Shown piece by piece: positions 8,630-18,959 of a DNA stretch of 64,000 bases (its first letter is position 1; each line of letters starts with the position of its first letter). Position numbers and translations under genes: made by a program. Below the pieces are notes generated by a model. It saw only the letters and a list, made by a program, of their open reading frames with translations, searched no databases and was not told the DNA's origin. The stretch is from JADKAV01 sp963733395 (GTDB lineage Bacteria; Actinomycetota; Actinomycetes; S36-B12; UBA10799): assembly GCA_963733395.1 (NCBI GenBank), contig CAVTCZ010000005.1, positions 62,001 to 126,000 of the forward strand, given 5' to 3'.

Positions 8630-9906
8630 ACGTCGCCGGGTTCGGCAGCGACCCGTTCTGGCTGATCTGCCTGAAGGTCGTCGGGCTGTTCGCACTGCTG
8701 GTGGTCATCGTCCTGCTGACGATCTGGGCCGAACGCCGCGTCGTGGCCCGGATGCAGAGCCGCGTCGGCCCGAACCGGGTCGGCCCGTTCGGCCTCCTGC
8801 AGTCGCTGATGGACGGCTTCAAGCTGGCGCTGAAGGAAGAGATCATCCCGCGCAAGGTCGAACTCGGGGTCTACATCCTCGCGCCGATCCTGTCCGCCGT
8901 GCCCGCCTTCATGGCGTTCGCGGTCATCCCGTTCGGCCCGGAGGTGTCGATCTTCGGGCAGACCACGATGCTGCAGCTGACGGACTTCTCGGTCAGCGTG
9001 CTCTACATCCTGGCGATCGCCTCGATCGGGATCTACGGCATCGTGCTCGCCGGGTGGTCGTCGGGTTCCACCTACCCGCTGCTCGGTGGTCTGCGGTCGA
9101 GTGCCCAGATGATCTCGTACGAGATCGCGATGGGACTGTCGTTCGTCGCCGTGTTCCTCTTCGCCGGCAGCATGTCCACCTCCGAGATCGTGACCGCCCA
9201 GACGAAGTTGTGGTTCGTCCTGTTGCTGCTGCCGTCGTTCATCATCTACACCACCGCCATGGTGGGGGAGACCAACCGCGCCCCGTTCGACCTGCCCGAG
9301 GCCGAGGGCGAGTTGGTGGGTGGTTTCCACACCGAGTACTCGTCGCTGAAGTTCGCGATGTTCTTCCTGGCCGAGTACATCAACATGGTGACCGTCTCTG
9401 CCCTGGCCACCACGCTGTTCCTGGGCGGCTGGCGCGCACCGTGGCCGATCTCCATCTGGTCCGGGGCCAACGAGGGCTGGTGGCCCATGCTCTGGTTCCT
9501 GATGAAGGTGTGCGTCTTCATCTTCGTGTTCATCTGGCTGCGCGGCACGCTGCCCCGGTTGCGCTACGACCAGTTCATGAAGTTCGGCTGGAAGGTGCTC
9601 ATCCCGGTCTCGCTGGCGTGGATCATGGTCGTGTCCGTGGCCCGCTACGTGATCGGCCCGGAGGGTTCGGAAATCCTGACCGTCCTGATCGCCTTCGGCT
9701 TCGCCGCCATGCTGCTGATCGTCTCGTCGTACGTGGCGCAGCTGCACCGCGACCGGCGGGCCGAGGCCGAGGAGCAGGCACAGGTCGGCTTCGCCGAACC
9801 AGTCGATCCGTTCGCCGGCGGACACCCGGTGCCGCCGATGCCGGGTCAGGAACTCCTGGAACCGACCAGCGTCGCCAGCGTGGAGCAGGAGGCCCGCAAT
9901 GCCTGA
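8626..9906 (+). CDS. nuoH: NADH-quinone oxidoreductase subunit H
   Basis: 426 residues, with about eight or nine membrane helices. Seen: AERRVVARMQSRVGPNRVGP near residue 30, ILSAVPAFMAFAVIPFGP, and the acidic loop GETNRAPFDLPEAEGELVGG that lines the quinone channel. The C-terminal 60 residues are a soluble Glu/Pro-rich tail. Connects peripheral and membrane arms. ATG overlaps the nuoG stop; its own stop overlaps nuoI. Confidence 0.96.
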   Translation: MNVAGFGSDPFWLICLKVVGLFALLVVIVLLTIWAERRVVARMQSRVGPNRVGPFGLLQSLMDGFKLALKEEIIPRKVELGVYILAPILSAVPAFMAFAVIPFGPEVSIFGQTTMLQLTDFSVSVLYILAIASIGIYGIVLAGWSSGSTYPLLGGLRSSAQMISYEIAMGLSFVAVFLFAGSMSTSEIVTAQTKLWFVLLLLPSFIIYTTAMVGETNRAPFDLPEAEGELVGGFHTEYSSLKFAMFFLAEYINMVTVSALATTLFLGGWRAPWPISIWSGANEGWWPMLWFLMKVCVFIFVFIWLRGTLPRLRYDQFMKFGWKVLIPVSLAWIMVVSVARYVIGPEGSEILTVLIAFGFAAMLLIVSSYVAQLHRDRRAEAEEQAQVGFAEPVDPFAGGHPVPPMPGQELLEPTSVASVEQEARNA

Positions 9907-10453
9907 TGTCCCCCCGGTCGTCAAGGGCTTCTCCACGACCTTCGCCACGATGTTCCGGAAGGTGGTGACCGAGCAGTACCCGGAGGAGAAGGACGAGTTC
10001 CCGCCCAAGCCGCGCTACCACGGCCGCCACCAACTGAATCGGCACCCCGACGGGCTGGAGAAGTGCGTCGGATGCGAGTTGTGCGCCTGGGCCTGCCCGG
10101 CGGACGCGATCTTCGTGCAGGGCGCGGACAACGCCGCGGAGGGGCGGTTCTCTCCCGGGGAGCGCTACGGCCGCGTCTACCAGATCAACTACCTGCGCTG
10201 CATCGGGTGCGGCCTGTGCATCGAGGCCTGCCCGACTCGGGCGCTGACGATGATCCACGAGTTCGAACTGGCCGACAACAGCAGGCAGCGGCTGATCTAC
10301 GAGAAGCAGGACCTGCTCGCACCGCTGCTGCCCGGCATGGAACTGCCGCCGCACGACATGGTGGCCGGCGCCACCGAGAAGGACTACTACGAGGGCCGGG
10401 TCACCGGCGCCGGGGAGCCGCTGAAGGACGCGGTCGAAGGGAGCACCACGTGA
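9899..10453 (+). CDS. nuoI: NADH-quinone oxidoreductase subunit I (2x [4Fe-4S] ferredoxin)
   Basis: 184 residues. Two ferredoxin motifs bind clusters N6a and N6b: CVGCELCAWACP and CIGCGLCIEACP. RHQLNRHPDG precedes the first motif, as is usual for NuoI. Relays electrons from NuoG to NuoB. Overlaps nuoH by eight bases and nuoJ by four. A second, fused NuoI-like domain is encoded at 25981-26655. Confidence 0.96.
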   Translation: MPDVPPVVKGFSTTFATMFRKVVTEQYPEEKDEFPPKPRYHGRHQLNRHPDGLEKCVGCELCAWACPADAIFVQGADNAAEGRFSPGERYGRVYQINYLRCIGCGLCIEACPTRALTMIHEFELADNSRQRLIYEKQDLLAPLLPGMELPPHDMVAGATEKDYYEGRVTGAGEPLKDAVEGSTT

Positions 10454-11277
10454 CCGCCACGCTGGCCGTGCAGAACACCGGGGAGGCGGCGGTGTTCTGG
10501 ATCTGCGCCACACTGGCCGTTCTCGGGGCGCTGGGGATGCTGTTCTCACGCAAGGCCGTGCACAGCGCACTGTTCCTCGCGATGACGATGATCAACCTGG
10601 CGATCCTCTACGTCAGCCTCTCGGCACCGTTCCTGGGCATGGTGCAGGTGATCGTCTACACCGGCGCGATCATGATGCTCTTCCTGTTCGTGCTGATGGT
10701 GGTGGGCATCGACTCCTCCGACTCGCTGGTGGAGACGCTCAAGGGGCAGCGGCCCGCGGCGATCATCTTCGGGCTCGGCTTCGGGGTGCTGCTGGTGGGC
10801 CTGCTCGGCTCCGGCACGTCGGACATGCCGGTGGGGTCGCTGGCCGAGGCGAACGCGATCCGCGGCGGCAACGTGCAGGGGATCGCCGAGCAGATCTTCA
10901 CCAAGTACGTGTTCGCCTTCGAGGTGACCTCCGCGCTGCTCATCACCGCCGCGCTGGGGGCGATGATCCTCACCCACCGCGAGCACTACCTCCCCAAGCC
11001 CAGCCAGCGGGACCTCTCGGTGGCACGCTTCCAGGGCGGGCATCCCAGCCCGCTGCCCCCGCCGGGCACGTACGCCCGGCACAACGCCGTCGACACCCCG
11101 GCCCTGCTGCCGGACGGGTCGGCTGCCGAGATCTCCGTGCCGCGGCCGATGGCCTTGCAGCATTCCGAGGTCGACCGAGTGGACGTCGAGGAGGTCGACG
11201 AGGTTATGCACCAGCACAACGTCGTCGTCGACGAGCTCGGTGCGGCCGCTGATGACACCTCTGGGGAGGAAAGGTGA
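10450..11277 (+). CDS. nuoJ: NADH-quinone oxidoreductase subunit J
   Basis: 275 residues from the GTG at 10450, which overlaps the nuoI stop. Five hydrophobic helices in the first 175 residues, with VIVYTGAIMMLFLFVLM typical of helix 3. The last 100 residues form a soluble acidic tail, as in other actinobacterial NuoJ proteins. Membrane-arm subunit next to NuoA and NuoK. Confidence 0.94.
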   Translation: MTATLAVQNTGEAAVFWICATLAVLGALGMLFSRKAVHSALFLAMTMINLAILYVSLSAPFLGMVQVIVYTGAIMMLFLFVLMVVGIDSSDSLVETLKGQRPAAIIFGLGFGVLLVGLLGSGTSDMPVGSLAEANAIRGGNVQGIAEQIFTKYVFAFEVTSALLITAALGAMILTHREHYLPKPSQRDLSVARFQGGHPSPLPPPGTYARHNAVDTPALLPDGSAAEISVPRPMALQHSEVDRVDVEEVDEVMHQHNVVVDELGAAADDTSGEER

Positions 11278-11573
11278 CGACCGATCACTACATCGCCCTG
11301 GCGGCGATCCTGTTCAGCCTCGGGGCGTTCGGCATGCTCTTCCGCCGCAACGCGATCGTGGTGTTCATGTGCGTGGAGTTGATGCTCAACGCCTCGAACC
11401 TGGCCTTCGTGGCCTTCGCCCGGATGCACGGGAACCTGGAGGGGCAGGTCTTCGCGTTCTTCACCATGGTGGTCGCCGCTGCTGAAGTGGTCGTCGGCCT
11501 GGCCATCATCGTCTCGATCTTCCGCACCCGCCGCAGCGCGTCTGTGGACGAACCCAGTCTGCTGAGGTACTGA
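11274..11573 (+). CDS. nuoK: NADH-quinone oxidoreductase subunit K
   Basis: 99 residues, three membrane helices, GTG start overlapping nuoJ. Conserved acidic residues are in VFMCVELMLNASN and in helix 3 (AAAEVVVGLAII); these belong to the proton path of the membrane arm. The stop overlaps the nuoL ATG by one base. Confidence 0.95.
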   Translation: MTTDHYIALAAILFSLGAFGMLFRRNAIVVFMCVELMLNASNLAFVAFARMHGNLEGQVFAFFTMVVAAAEVVVGLAIIVSIFRTRRSASVDEPSLLRY

Positions 11574-13500
11574 TGGGCACCGACCTGCTGGCGTCGGCTG
11601 CGCCGACGATCACCTACGCCCCGGCCGACGGTGTCTTCACCTACATCTGGGTCCTGATCGCCCTGCCGCTGCTGGGCGCCTTCATCCTGCTCGTGGCCGG
11701 CAATCGCACCAACTCCTGGGGCCACTACCTGGCGACCCTGCTGCCGATCGGCTCGTTCCTGCTGGCGGTGGTCTTCTGGCTCGGCCTGCTGGCGCGGCCC
11801 TCCGAGGAGCGGGGGATCATCCAGCACCTCTGGGACTGGGTCATCGTGGGCGACTTCACCGCCAACGTCGGTCTACAACTCGACCAGTTGTCGCTGACCT
11901 TCGTGCTGCTGATCACCGGTGTCGGATCGTTGATCCACATCTACTCCATCGGGTACATGCACGACGACCCGAAGCGACGGCTGTTCTTCGCCTACCTGAA
12001 CCTGTTCGTCGCGGCGATGCTGCTGCTGGTGCTGGCCGACAACTACCTGCTGCTCTACGTCGGATGGGAGGGCGTCGGTCTGGCGTCCTACCTGCTCATC
12101 GGGTTCTGGCAGTACAAGCCGAGTGCCGCGGTCGCTGCGAAGAAGGCCTTCGTGGTGAACCGGGTCGGCGACTTCGGGCTGTCGATCGCGATCATGCTGA
12201 TCTTCGTCACGTTCGGCACCGTGACCTTCCCCGAGGTGTTCAGTGAGGTCGGCGAGGCCGGGCGCAGAGCGATCTGACCTGGATCGGCATCCTGTTGCTG
12301 CTGGCAGCGTGTGGCAAGTCCGCGCAGGTGCCGCTGCAGTCGTGGTTGCTGGACGCGATGGAGGGCCCCACGCCGGTCTCGGCGCTCATCCACGCCGCCA
12401 CCATGGTGACCGCCGGTGTGTACCTGATCGTGCGCTCCAACGTCATCTTCGACGCCGCCCCCACCGCACAGACGCTGGTGATCATCGTCGGCTGCGTGAC
12501 CCTGATCTTCGGGGCGATCATCGGTACCGCCAAGGACGAGATCAAGAAGGTGCTCGCCGGGTCCACGATGTCGCAGATCGGCTACATGATCCTCGGTGCC
12601 GGCCTCGGCCCGATCGGCTACGTCTTCGCGATCTTCCACCTCGTGAACCACGGCTTCTTCAAGGCCAACATGTTCCTCGGTGCGGGCTCGGTCATGCACT
12701 CCTTCAACAACCAGGAGAACATGCGCCGGTTCGGCGCCATCCGGGCCGTGATGGTGGTCACCTTCATCACGTTCGGCGCCGGCTGGCTGGCGATCATGGG
12801 CGTGCCGCCGTTCTCCGGCTTCTACTCCAAGGACAAGATCATCGAGGCCGGCTTCGCGCACGGTTGGATCGCCGGACTGGTGGCGCTGCTGGGCGCCGGG
12901 ATCACCGCGTTCTACATGACCCGGTTGTTCACGATGACGTTCCTGGGCAAGAAGCGCTGGACCGACGATGTGCACCCGCACGAATCGCCGCCGGTGATGA
13001 CCATCCCGCTGATCATCCTGGGCCTGCTGTCGGCGGTCAGCGGTTTCGTGCTCGCCTGGAACGGCTCGATCGAGAGGTGGCTGGAACCGGTCACCGGGTT
13101 CGAGCATCCGGAGCCGCCGATACCCGCGTGGACCATCAGCGTGTCGTCGCTGGTACTGGTCGTCATCGGTGCGCTGCTGGCCTACCAGCAGTACCGCCGG
13201 GAGGTCCCGCTGACCGCGCCGACCTCGGTGTCGCCGCTCACGGTCGCCGCCCGCCAGGACCTGTACGGCGACGCGTTCAACGAGGCGGTCTTCATGCGCC
13301 CCGGCCAGTACCTGACCCGCGCGCTGGTCTGGTTCGACAACCGCAGCATCGACGGCACCCTGCTCGCCCTGGGCTCGGCGACCGCGGGACTGTCGGGCAG
13401 GCTGCGCAAGTGGCAGACCGGTTTCTCCCGGTCGTACGCCCTGTCCATGCTGGCGGGAGCCTTCCTCCTGTTCGCCCTGATGCTGGTGGTGAGGCTCTAG
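11573..13500 (+). CDS. nuoL: NADH-quinone oxidoreductase subunit L, one frameshift
   Basis: A one-base deletion near 12260-12263, in a G-rich run, breaks the frame. Restoring one G gives about 642 residues, reading through into LTWIGILLLLAACGKSAQ. NuoL is an antiporter-like proton-pumping subunit with many helices. Seen: YVGWEGVGLASYLLIGFW, the helix-7 region PTPVSALIHAATMVTAGVYL, and KKVLAGSTMSQIGYM. Amphipathic lateral helix expected at the C-terminus. The downstream half could be mistaken for a separate gene starting at TTG 12295. The stop directly touches the nuoM ATG. Confidence 0.9.
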
Positions 13501-15057
13501 ATGAACTGGTTGATCACCCTCCTGCTGGTACCTGCGATCGGTGCCGTGGTGGTGGCGCTGCTGCCCAAGGACAAGCCGGATCTGGCCAAGCAGATCGCGC
13601 TCGGTTTCAGCATGGCCACGATGGTGCTGGTCATCGCCATGGCTCTGCAGTTCGACGGCCAGAGCACCGAGCCTTTCCAGTTCGTCACATCGACGCCCTG
13701 GATCAGTTCGTTCGGGATCTCGTTCGCGCTCGGGGTGGACGGCATCGCGCTGGTGCTCATCGCGTTGGCCGCCGTCCTCGTGCCGGTCGTGATCCTCGCC
13801 GGATGGAACGAGGCCGATCACAGCGACGCTCCGACGAAGGGCTACTTCGCGCTGATGCTGGCGCTGGAAGTCTGCATGATCGGCGTGTTCTCCGCCGTCG
13901 ACGTCTTCTTGTTCTACGTGTTCTTCGAGGTCATGCTCATCCCGATGTACTTCATGATCGGCCGGTACGGCGGCGCCCGCCGTTCGTACGCCGCCGTGAA
14001 GTTCCTGATCGTGAGCCTGTTCGGTGGCCTGTTCATGCTGGCCAGCCTGATCGGGCTGTACGTGGTCAGCCAGCGGGAGTTCGGCGCCGGGACGTTCGAC
14101 TTCACGGCATTGACCCAGCTCGGGATGGATCCGAACACCCAGCGGATGCTGTTCCTCGGGTTCTTCTTCGCCTTCGCGGTCAAGGCGCCGTTGTGGCCGT
14201 TCCACACCTGGCTGCCGGACGCGGCGACCGAGGCCCAGCCGGGCAGCGCGGTGCTGCTGGTGGGGGTGCTGGACAAGGTGGGCACGTTCGGCATGCTGCG
14301 CTACTGCCTGCCGATCTTCCCGGAGGCGTCGGAGTTCTACACGCCGATCATCATCGTGCTGTCGGTCGTCAGCATCATCTACGGAGCGCTGCTGGCGATC
14401 GGTCAGACGGACATCAAGCGGCTCATCGCCTACACGTCGGTCAGCCACTTCGGATTCATCGTGCTGGGCATCTTCGCGATGACCAGCCAGGGTCAGAGCG
14501 GGTCGACGCTGTACATGCTCAACCACGGCTTCTCGACCGCCGCGCTGTTCCTCGTCGCCGGCTTCCTGATGAGTAGACGCGGGTCCAAGCTGGTCGACGA
14601 CTACGGCGGGGTCTCGAAGGTGGCGCCACTGCTGGCCGGCTTCTTCCTGGTCGCGGGCCTGAGTTCGCTGGCGCTGCCCGGCATGAGCAGCTTCATCTCC
14701 GAGTTCCTGGTGCTGGTGGGGACGTTCGTGCGCTACCCGGTGGTGGCGGTGATCGCGACGACCGGCATCATCCTGGCCTCGCTCTACATCCTCTGGCTCT
14801 ACCAGCGGATGATGACCGGCCCGGTGAAGGAGGGCTGTGAGGATGTCAAGGACCTCACCGGCCGGGAGATCGTGGCGATTTCGCCGCTGGTCGTGCTGAT
14901 CATCGCTCTCGGGGTGTTCCCGGCGCCGGCGTTGAACGTCATCAACCCGGCGGTGGCCCAGACGATGGTCGCAGCCGGCGTGCAGGACCCGGGGGTCGGT
15001 CCGGCCGGCGACTGTGACTTCGCCGATGGCTGCCGTGCGGAAGGGGAGGGCCAGTGA
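13501..15057 (+). CDS. nuoM: NADH-quinone oxidoreductase subunit M
   Basis: 518 residues, about 14 membrane helices, antiporter-like. Seen: FFEVMLIPMYFMIGRYGG with the conserved Glu of helix 5, APLWPFHTWLPDAATEAQPG with the pump Lys/His region, and DIKRLIAYTSVSHFGFI. ATG directly follows the nuoL stop. The stop overlaps the GTG of nuoN. Confidence 0.95.
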   Translation: MNWLITLLLVPAIGAVVVALLPKDKPDLAKQIALGFSMATMVLVIAMALQFDGQSTEPFQFVTSTPWISSFGISFALGVDGIALVLIALAAVLVPVVILAGWNEADHSDAPTKGYFALMLALEVCMIGVFSAVDVFLFYVFFEVMLIPMYFMIGRYGGARRSYAAVKFLIVSLFGGLFMLASLIGLYVVSQREFGAGTFDFTALTQLGMDPNTQRMLFLGFFFAFAVKAPLWPFHTWLPDAATEAQPGSAVLLVGVLDKVGTFGMLRYCLPIFPEASEFYTPIIIVLSVVSIIYGALLAIGQTDIKRLIAYTSVSHFGFIVLGIFAMTSQGQSGSTLYMLNHGFSTAALFLVAGFLMSRRGSKLVDDYGGVSKVAPLLAGFFLVAGLSSLALPGMSSFISEFLVLVGTFVRYPVVAVIATTGIILASLYILWLYQRMMTGPVKEGCEDVKDLTGREIVAISPLVVLIIALGVFPAPALNVINPAVAQTMVAAGVQDPGVGPAGDCDFADGCRAEGEGQ

Positions 15058-16601
15058 ACGGCGTGCTCGAGACATTCACATCCCCGGAGATCAAGTACGG
15101 GCTCGTCGCCCCGCTGCTGATCGTGCTCGGCGGTGGTGTACTCAGCGTCCTGATAGAGGCGTTCCTGCCGCGGAGCAGTCGGCGCAGCGCGCAGATGTGG
15201 TTGGTCGGTGTCGTGCTGCTGGCGGCGTTCGTGGTGGTCGTCCGGCTGGCTGGGACCAACGAACTGGCGGCCGAAGGGACGATCGCGGTCGACGGCCCCG
15301 GCTTGTTCATGATGGGTTCGATCCTGCTGATCGCGATGGTGTCGGCGCTGCTGATCGGCGAACGACTGGTCGATCCCGCCGGTGACGCGTTCGCCCCGCA
15401 GGCCTCGGCGCTGCCGGGAAGCGCCGACGAGAAGGCGTTCACCGAGCACGGGTGGCTGCAGACGGAGATCTGGCCGCTGTTCCTGTTCAGCGTCGGCGGG
15501 ATGATGATGTTCTGCACCGCCAACGACCTGCTGACCATGTTCGTGGCGCTCGAGGTCATGTCGCTGCCGCTGTACCTGATGGCGGGGATGGCCCGCCGCC
15601 GCCGCCTGCTCAGCCAGGAAGCCGCCATGAAGTACTTCCTGCTGGGGGCCTACTCCTCGGGCTTCTTCGTGTTCGGCGCGGCGATGCTCTACGGCTTCTC
15701 GGGCACCATCTCGTTCAGCGGGATCGTGGACAGCATGGCCGCCGACCCGGGCAACAACGGGCTGTTGATCGCGGCCACGGGCCTGCTCTTCGTCGGCCTG
15801 CTGTTCAAGATCGGTGCCGTGCCGTTCCACCAGTGGACCCCGGATGTGTACCAGGGTGCACCCACTCCGGCGACCGCCTTCATGGCGGCAGGCGTGAAGA
15901 TCGCGGCTGTCGGTGCGCTGTTGCGGTTGTGCTACGTGGCGCTCGGCGGCTTGCGCTGGGACTGGCGGCCGTTGATGTGGGCCGTGGCCATCGCGACGAT
16001 GCTGGTCGGTGCGATCCTCGCTCTGACCCAGACCGACATCAAGCGCATGCTCGCGTACTCGGCGATCGCCAACGCCGGCTTCATGCTCATCGGCGTGATC
16101 GCCACGAACCCGTCGGGTCTGTCCGGCACGATGTTCTACCTGCTCGCCTACGGCTTCAGCACCCTCGGTGCCTTCGCCATCGTGAGCCTGGTGCGCGACC
16201 CCGCCGGCGAAGCGACGAGGTTGTCGCAGTGGGCTGGTCTGAGCAAGACGTCGCCATTGATCGCCAGTGCGATGGCGATCCTGTTGCTGGCGTTCGCAGG
16301 CATCCCGCTGACTTCCGGATTCACGAGCAAGTTCGCGGTCTTCGAGGCGGGCATCCAGGGCGGCGCGACACCGGTGGTCATCGTCGGGGTGTTCGCCTCA
16401 GCGATCGCGGCCTTCTTCTACGTGCGGGTGATCGTGCTGATGTTCTTCACCGACCGGGCAGAGGATGCCCCGTCGGTGGTCGTGCCCAGTAGCCTGACCG
16501 CGGTGGCCATCGGTGTGACGGTTGCGGTTACCGTGATTCTTGGCGTGCTTCCGCAATCCGTGTTGGACTTGGCAGACAAGGCCTCCACGTTCATCAGATA
16601 G
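15054..16601 (+). CDS. nuoN: NADH-quinone oxidoreductase subunit N
   Basis: 515 residues, GTG start overlapping nuoM. Antiporter-like membrane subunit. Seen: FVALEVMSLPLYLMAGMARR, GAVPFHQWTPDVYQGAPTP and DIKRMLAYSAIANAGFM. Last gene of the nuo set; the prenyl synthase gene follows after 11 bases, so it is probably co-transcribed. Confidence 0.95.
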   Translation: MNGVLETFTSPEIKYGLVAPLLIVLGGGVLSVLIEAFLPRSSRRSAQMWLVGVVLLAAFVVVVRLAGTNELAAEGTIAVDGPGLFMMGSILLIAMVSALLIGERLVDPAGDAFAPQASALPGSADEKAFTEHGWLQTEIWPLFLFSVGGMMMFCTANDLLTMFVALEVMSLPLYLMAGMARRRRLLSQEAAMKYFLLGAYSSGFFVFGAAMLYGFSGTISFSGIVDSMAADPGNNGLLIAATGLLFVGLLFKIGAVPFHQWTPDVYQGAPTPATAFMAAGVKIAAVGALLRLCYVALGGLRWDWRPLMWAVAIATMLVGAILALTQTDIKRMLAYSAIANAGFMLIGVIATNPSGLSGTMFYLLAYGFSTLGAFAIVSLVRDPAGEATRLSQWAGLSKTSPLIASAMAILLLAFAGIPLTSGFTSKFAVFEAGIQGGATPVVIVGVFASAIAAFFYVRVIVLMFFTDRAEDAPSVVVPSSLTAVAIGVTVAVTVILGVLPQSVLDLADKASTFIR

Positions 16602-16612
16602 GGGTGTGATCG

Positions 16613-17596
16613 GTGCCGAATCTGGCGTTCCTCACCGATCCTCGCCTGCGCGACGGATTGCAGAACCGACTGCAGCGCGTCGAGGTGCGTCTCACTGAGG
16701 CTGTCAAGAGCGACTACCCGTTCGTCACGGAGACGTCCGCGCACCTCGTGGAGGCCGGTGGCAAGCGCTTCCGGCCGCTGATGACCTTGCTCTGCGCCGG
16801 CTTCGGCGACCCGGACCGGGATGCGGTCTACGACGCAGCCACCGTCGTGGAACTCACGCATCTGGCAACGCTGTACCACGACGACGTGATGGACGAGGCG
16901 CCCATGCGCCGGGGCCGGCCGTCGGCGAACAGCCGCTGGGACAACTCCGTGGCGATTCTGACCGGCGACTTCCTCTTCTCCCGGGCCTCCGACATCCTCG
17001 CCGACCTCGGACCGGAGGCCGTTCGCATCCAGGCCCGCACGTTCGAGCGGCTGGTGACCGGCCAGATCCGGGAGACGGTGGGCCCGGCCGACGGCGAGGA
17101 CGCGGTGGCCCACCATCTGCAGGTCCTCAGCGACAAGACCGGCTCGTTGATCGCCACGTCGGCGCAGTTCGGGGCCAAGTTCGCCGGCTGCGACGAGCCG
17201 GTGATCGACACCCTGACCCGGTTCGGGGAGCGCATCGGGGTGGCGTTCCAACTCGCCGACGACCTGGTGGACCTGACCAGCGACTCCGCGCACTCGGGCA
17301 AGACCCCGGGCACCGACCTCAAGGAGGGCGTGCCCACGCTGGCCGGTCTGATGGTGCTGCGTGCGGCGGCTGCGGAGGATGTCCGCCTGACCGACCTGCT
17401 GAGCCGGCCGTTGAGCGACTCCGAGGTGGTGGAGGCCCTGGAACTGCTGGGCTCCCACGCGGCAGTCGTCGAGGCGCGCGCGGTCGCACGGCAATGGGCC
17501 GACGACGCCCGGGAGTGCCTGACCCCGCTACCGGAAGGTGCGGCGCGGGATGCGCTGGCGGCGGTCTGTGACTACGTGGTGGACCGGACGGGCTGA
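16613..17596 (+). CDS. Long-chain polyprenyl diphosphate synthase
   Basis: 327 residues from a GTG start 11 bases after nuoN. Trans-prenyltransferase that builds an isoprenoid tail by adding isopentenyl diphosphate. Both Asp-rich motifs are present: YHDDVMDEAPMRRG (first) and QLADDLVDLT (second), with GGKRFRP near the N-terminus. An Ala sits five residues before the first motif; small residues there go with long products. Linkage to nuo and menG points to the menaquinone side chain (hepta- to nonaprenyl). The exact chain length cannot be read from sequence. Confidence 0.9.
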   Translation: MPNLAFLTDPRLRDGLQNRLQRVEVRLTEAVKSDYPFVTETSAHLVEAGGKRFRPLMTLLCAGFGDPDRDAVYDAATVVELTHLATLYHDDVMDEAPMRRGRPSANSRWDNSVAILTGDFLFSRASDILADLGPEAVRIQARTFERLVTGQIRETVGPADGEDAVAHHLQVLSDKTGSLIATSAQFGAKFAGCDEPVIDTLTRFGERIGVAFQLADDLVDLTSDSAHSGKTPGTDLKEGVPTLAGLMVLRAAAAEDVRLTDLLSRPLSDSEVVEALELLGSHAAVVEARAVARQWADDARECLTPLPEGAARDALAAVCDYVVDRTG

Positions 17597-17672
17597 GGCG
17601 CCGTTGCTTCCTCCCGGTTTGTTGTGTCGGAGTCGCTGCACATCGACCTTACGAGGGAAGAGCGATCGTTCC

Positions 17673-17767
17673 ACAGCGGTTAGTCCCAGGCAACCGTAGT
17701 CCAGGCACAACGGTTAGTCAGATGCACGTGACTGAGACTAACGCCTGTTCCTGGGACTAACCGCTGT
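17673..17767. repeat. Inverted word array, family A (copy 1)
   Basis: ACAGCGGTTAGTCCCAGG at 17673-17690 is matched by its perfect reverse complement at 17750-17767. Inside lies a second, weaker pair: ACAACGGTTAGTCA (17707-17720) and TGAGACTAACGCCTGT (17733-17748). So the order is two forward copies, then two reverse copies. It fills the gap between two converging genes. The same word occurs at 45.8-46.1 kb. Confidence 0.85.
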
Positions 17768-17794
17768 CCTAAGCGCTAACCCCGCGGCCACGGT

Positions 17795-18910
17795 CTACAA
17801 CCCCAGCAACTTGGCCGCCAGGTCGGCCATCACCTCATCAGCCCCGCCACCGATCCCCAGGATCCGGGCGTCGCGATAGTGGCGCTCGACCTCGCCGTCG
17901 GACACATAACCCATCCCGCCGAGCAACTGCACCGCCCGGTCGGTCACGTACGCAGCGCAATTGACACCGGTCTGTTTGGCGTAGATCGCATCGAGAACCG
18001 TCACCTCCTCGCTGTCGGCCACGCCGCGGATGTATGAGCGCGCCACGTCGGTGCGTCGGTTCATCTCCACGAACATGTGCCGCACGACCTGGCGGGTGGA
18101 CAGCGGCCGGCCGAAGGTCTCCCGTTGCTGGATCCAGTCCCGCGCCAGTTCCACGCAGCGCGCGGCCGTCGCGTACCCCGTGACTCCCAAGGACAACCGT
18201 TCTGTGGCGAAGTGGCGGGCGAGTGACGCGAACCCCTGGTCGGTGATCAACTCGGCGCGTGCGTCCACAAGGCCGAGTTCGGCGGTGTCGGAGCAGTGCC
18301 AGCCCATCTTCTCCAACCGGCTGGTCACCTGGTACCCGGGCTGATCGGTCGGGACCGCGAACAACCCGATGCCCGAGGCTCCTGGTGCGCCATGCAACCG
18401 CGCGGCGACCACCGCGACATCGGCCCGGGCGCCGGAGGTGATGAAGGTCTTGGAGCCGTTCAGCACCCACGAGTCACCGGACTCGTCGGCGCGGGTGCGC
18501 AGGTTGCCGACGTCGGAACCGCCCCCCGGCTCGGTCACGCCGAGGCAGGCGATGGCCTCGCCGGCCAGCACCGGGCGCACCCATCGGTCGATGAGGTCCT
18601 CGTTGCCGGAGTCGATGATGTGCGGGATGGCGATCCCGTGGGTGAACAGCCCGGCGATGATCCCGCCCGACCCGCCGGCGGCCAGCACCGACTCCGTCAC
18701 CACGCAGACGTCGCGCAGATCGCCGCCACTTCCGCCCACCTCCTCGGGGTAGCCCACCCCGAGCAGGCCGAGGGCGGCCGCCTGCTTGTGCAGGTCCCGC
18801 GGCAAGTCCCCGGAACGCTCCCATTCGCCCATGTTGGGGGCGATCTGTTCGGCGGTGAACTGTCGCACAGTCTGTGCCAGAGCGGCGCGCTCGTCGGTCA
18901 TGAAGGCCAT
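17795..18910 (-). CDS. Acyl-CoA dehydrogenase family protein
   Basis: 371 residues. FAD-dependent acyl-CoA dehydrogenase fold. Seen: ACLGVTEPGGGSDVGNL, the FAD-binding VLNGSKTFITSGARAD, and AVQLLGGMGYVSDGEVERHY near the end. The classical catalytic region is replaced by LGIGGGADEVM, as in many actinobacterial FadE-like proteins, so the substrate class is uncertain. Start ATG 18910 is chosen because it lies six bases after TAGGCT on this strand (leaderless). Divergent from the FAD oxidase gene at 18972. Confidence 0.88.
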   Translation of the reverse strand: MAFMTDERAALAQTVRQFTAEQIAPNMGEWERSGDLPRDLHKQAAALGLLGVGYPEEVGGSGGDLRDVCVVTESVLAAGGSGGIIAGLFTHGIAIPHIIDSGNEDLIDRWVRPVLAGEAIACLGVTEPGGGSDVGNLRTRADESGDSWVLNGSKTFITSGARADVAVVAARLHGAPGASGIGLFAVPTDQPGYQVTSRLEKMGWHCSDTAELGLVDARAELITDQGFASLARHFATERLSLGVTGYATAARCVELARDWIQQRETFGRPLSTRQVVRHMFVEMNRRTDVARSYIRGVADSEEVTVLDAIYAKQTGVNCAAYVTDRAVQLLGGMGYVSDGEVERHYRDARILGIGGGADEVMADLAAKLLGL

Positions 18911-18916
18911 GGCGCC

Positions 18917-18922
18917 AGCCTA
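18917..18922 (-). promoter_or_regulatory. -10 box, leaderless start of the acyl-CoA dehydrogenase gene
   Basis: TAGGCT followed by six bases (GGCGCC) and the ATG. Confidence 0.6.
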
Positions 18923-18959
18923 CGGCCGACAGGGCACGCCCGGCGACTGTCCTGGCGGG

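Noticed and set aside
12295..13500. A separate gene starting at TTG 12295
   Set aside because: Its sequence is the continuation of NuoL; a one-base deletion explains the break better.
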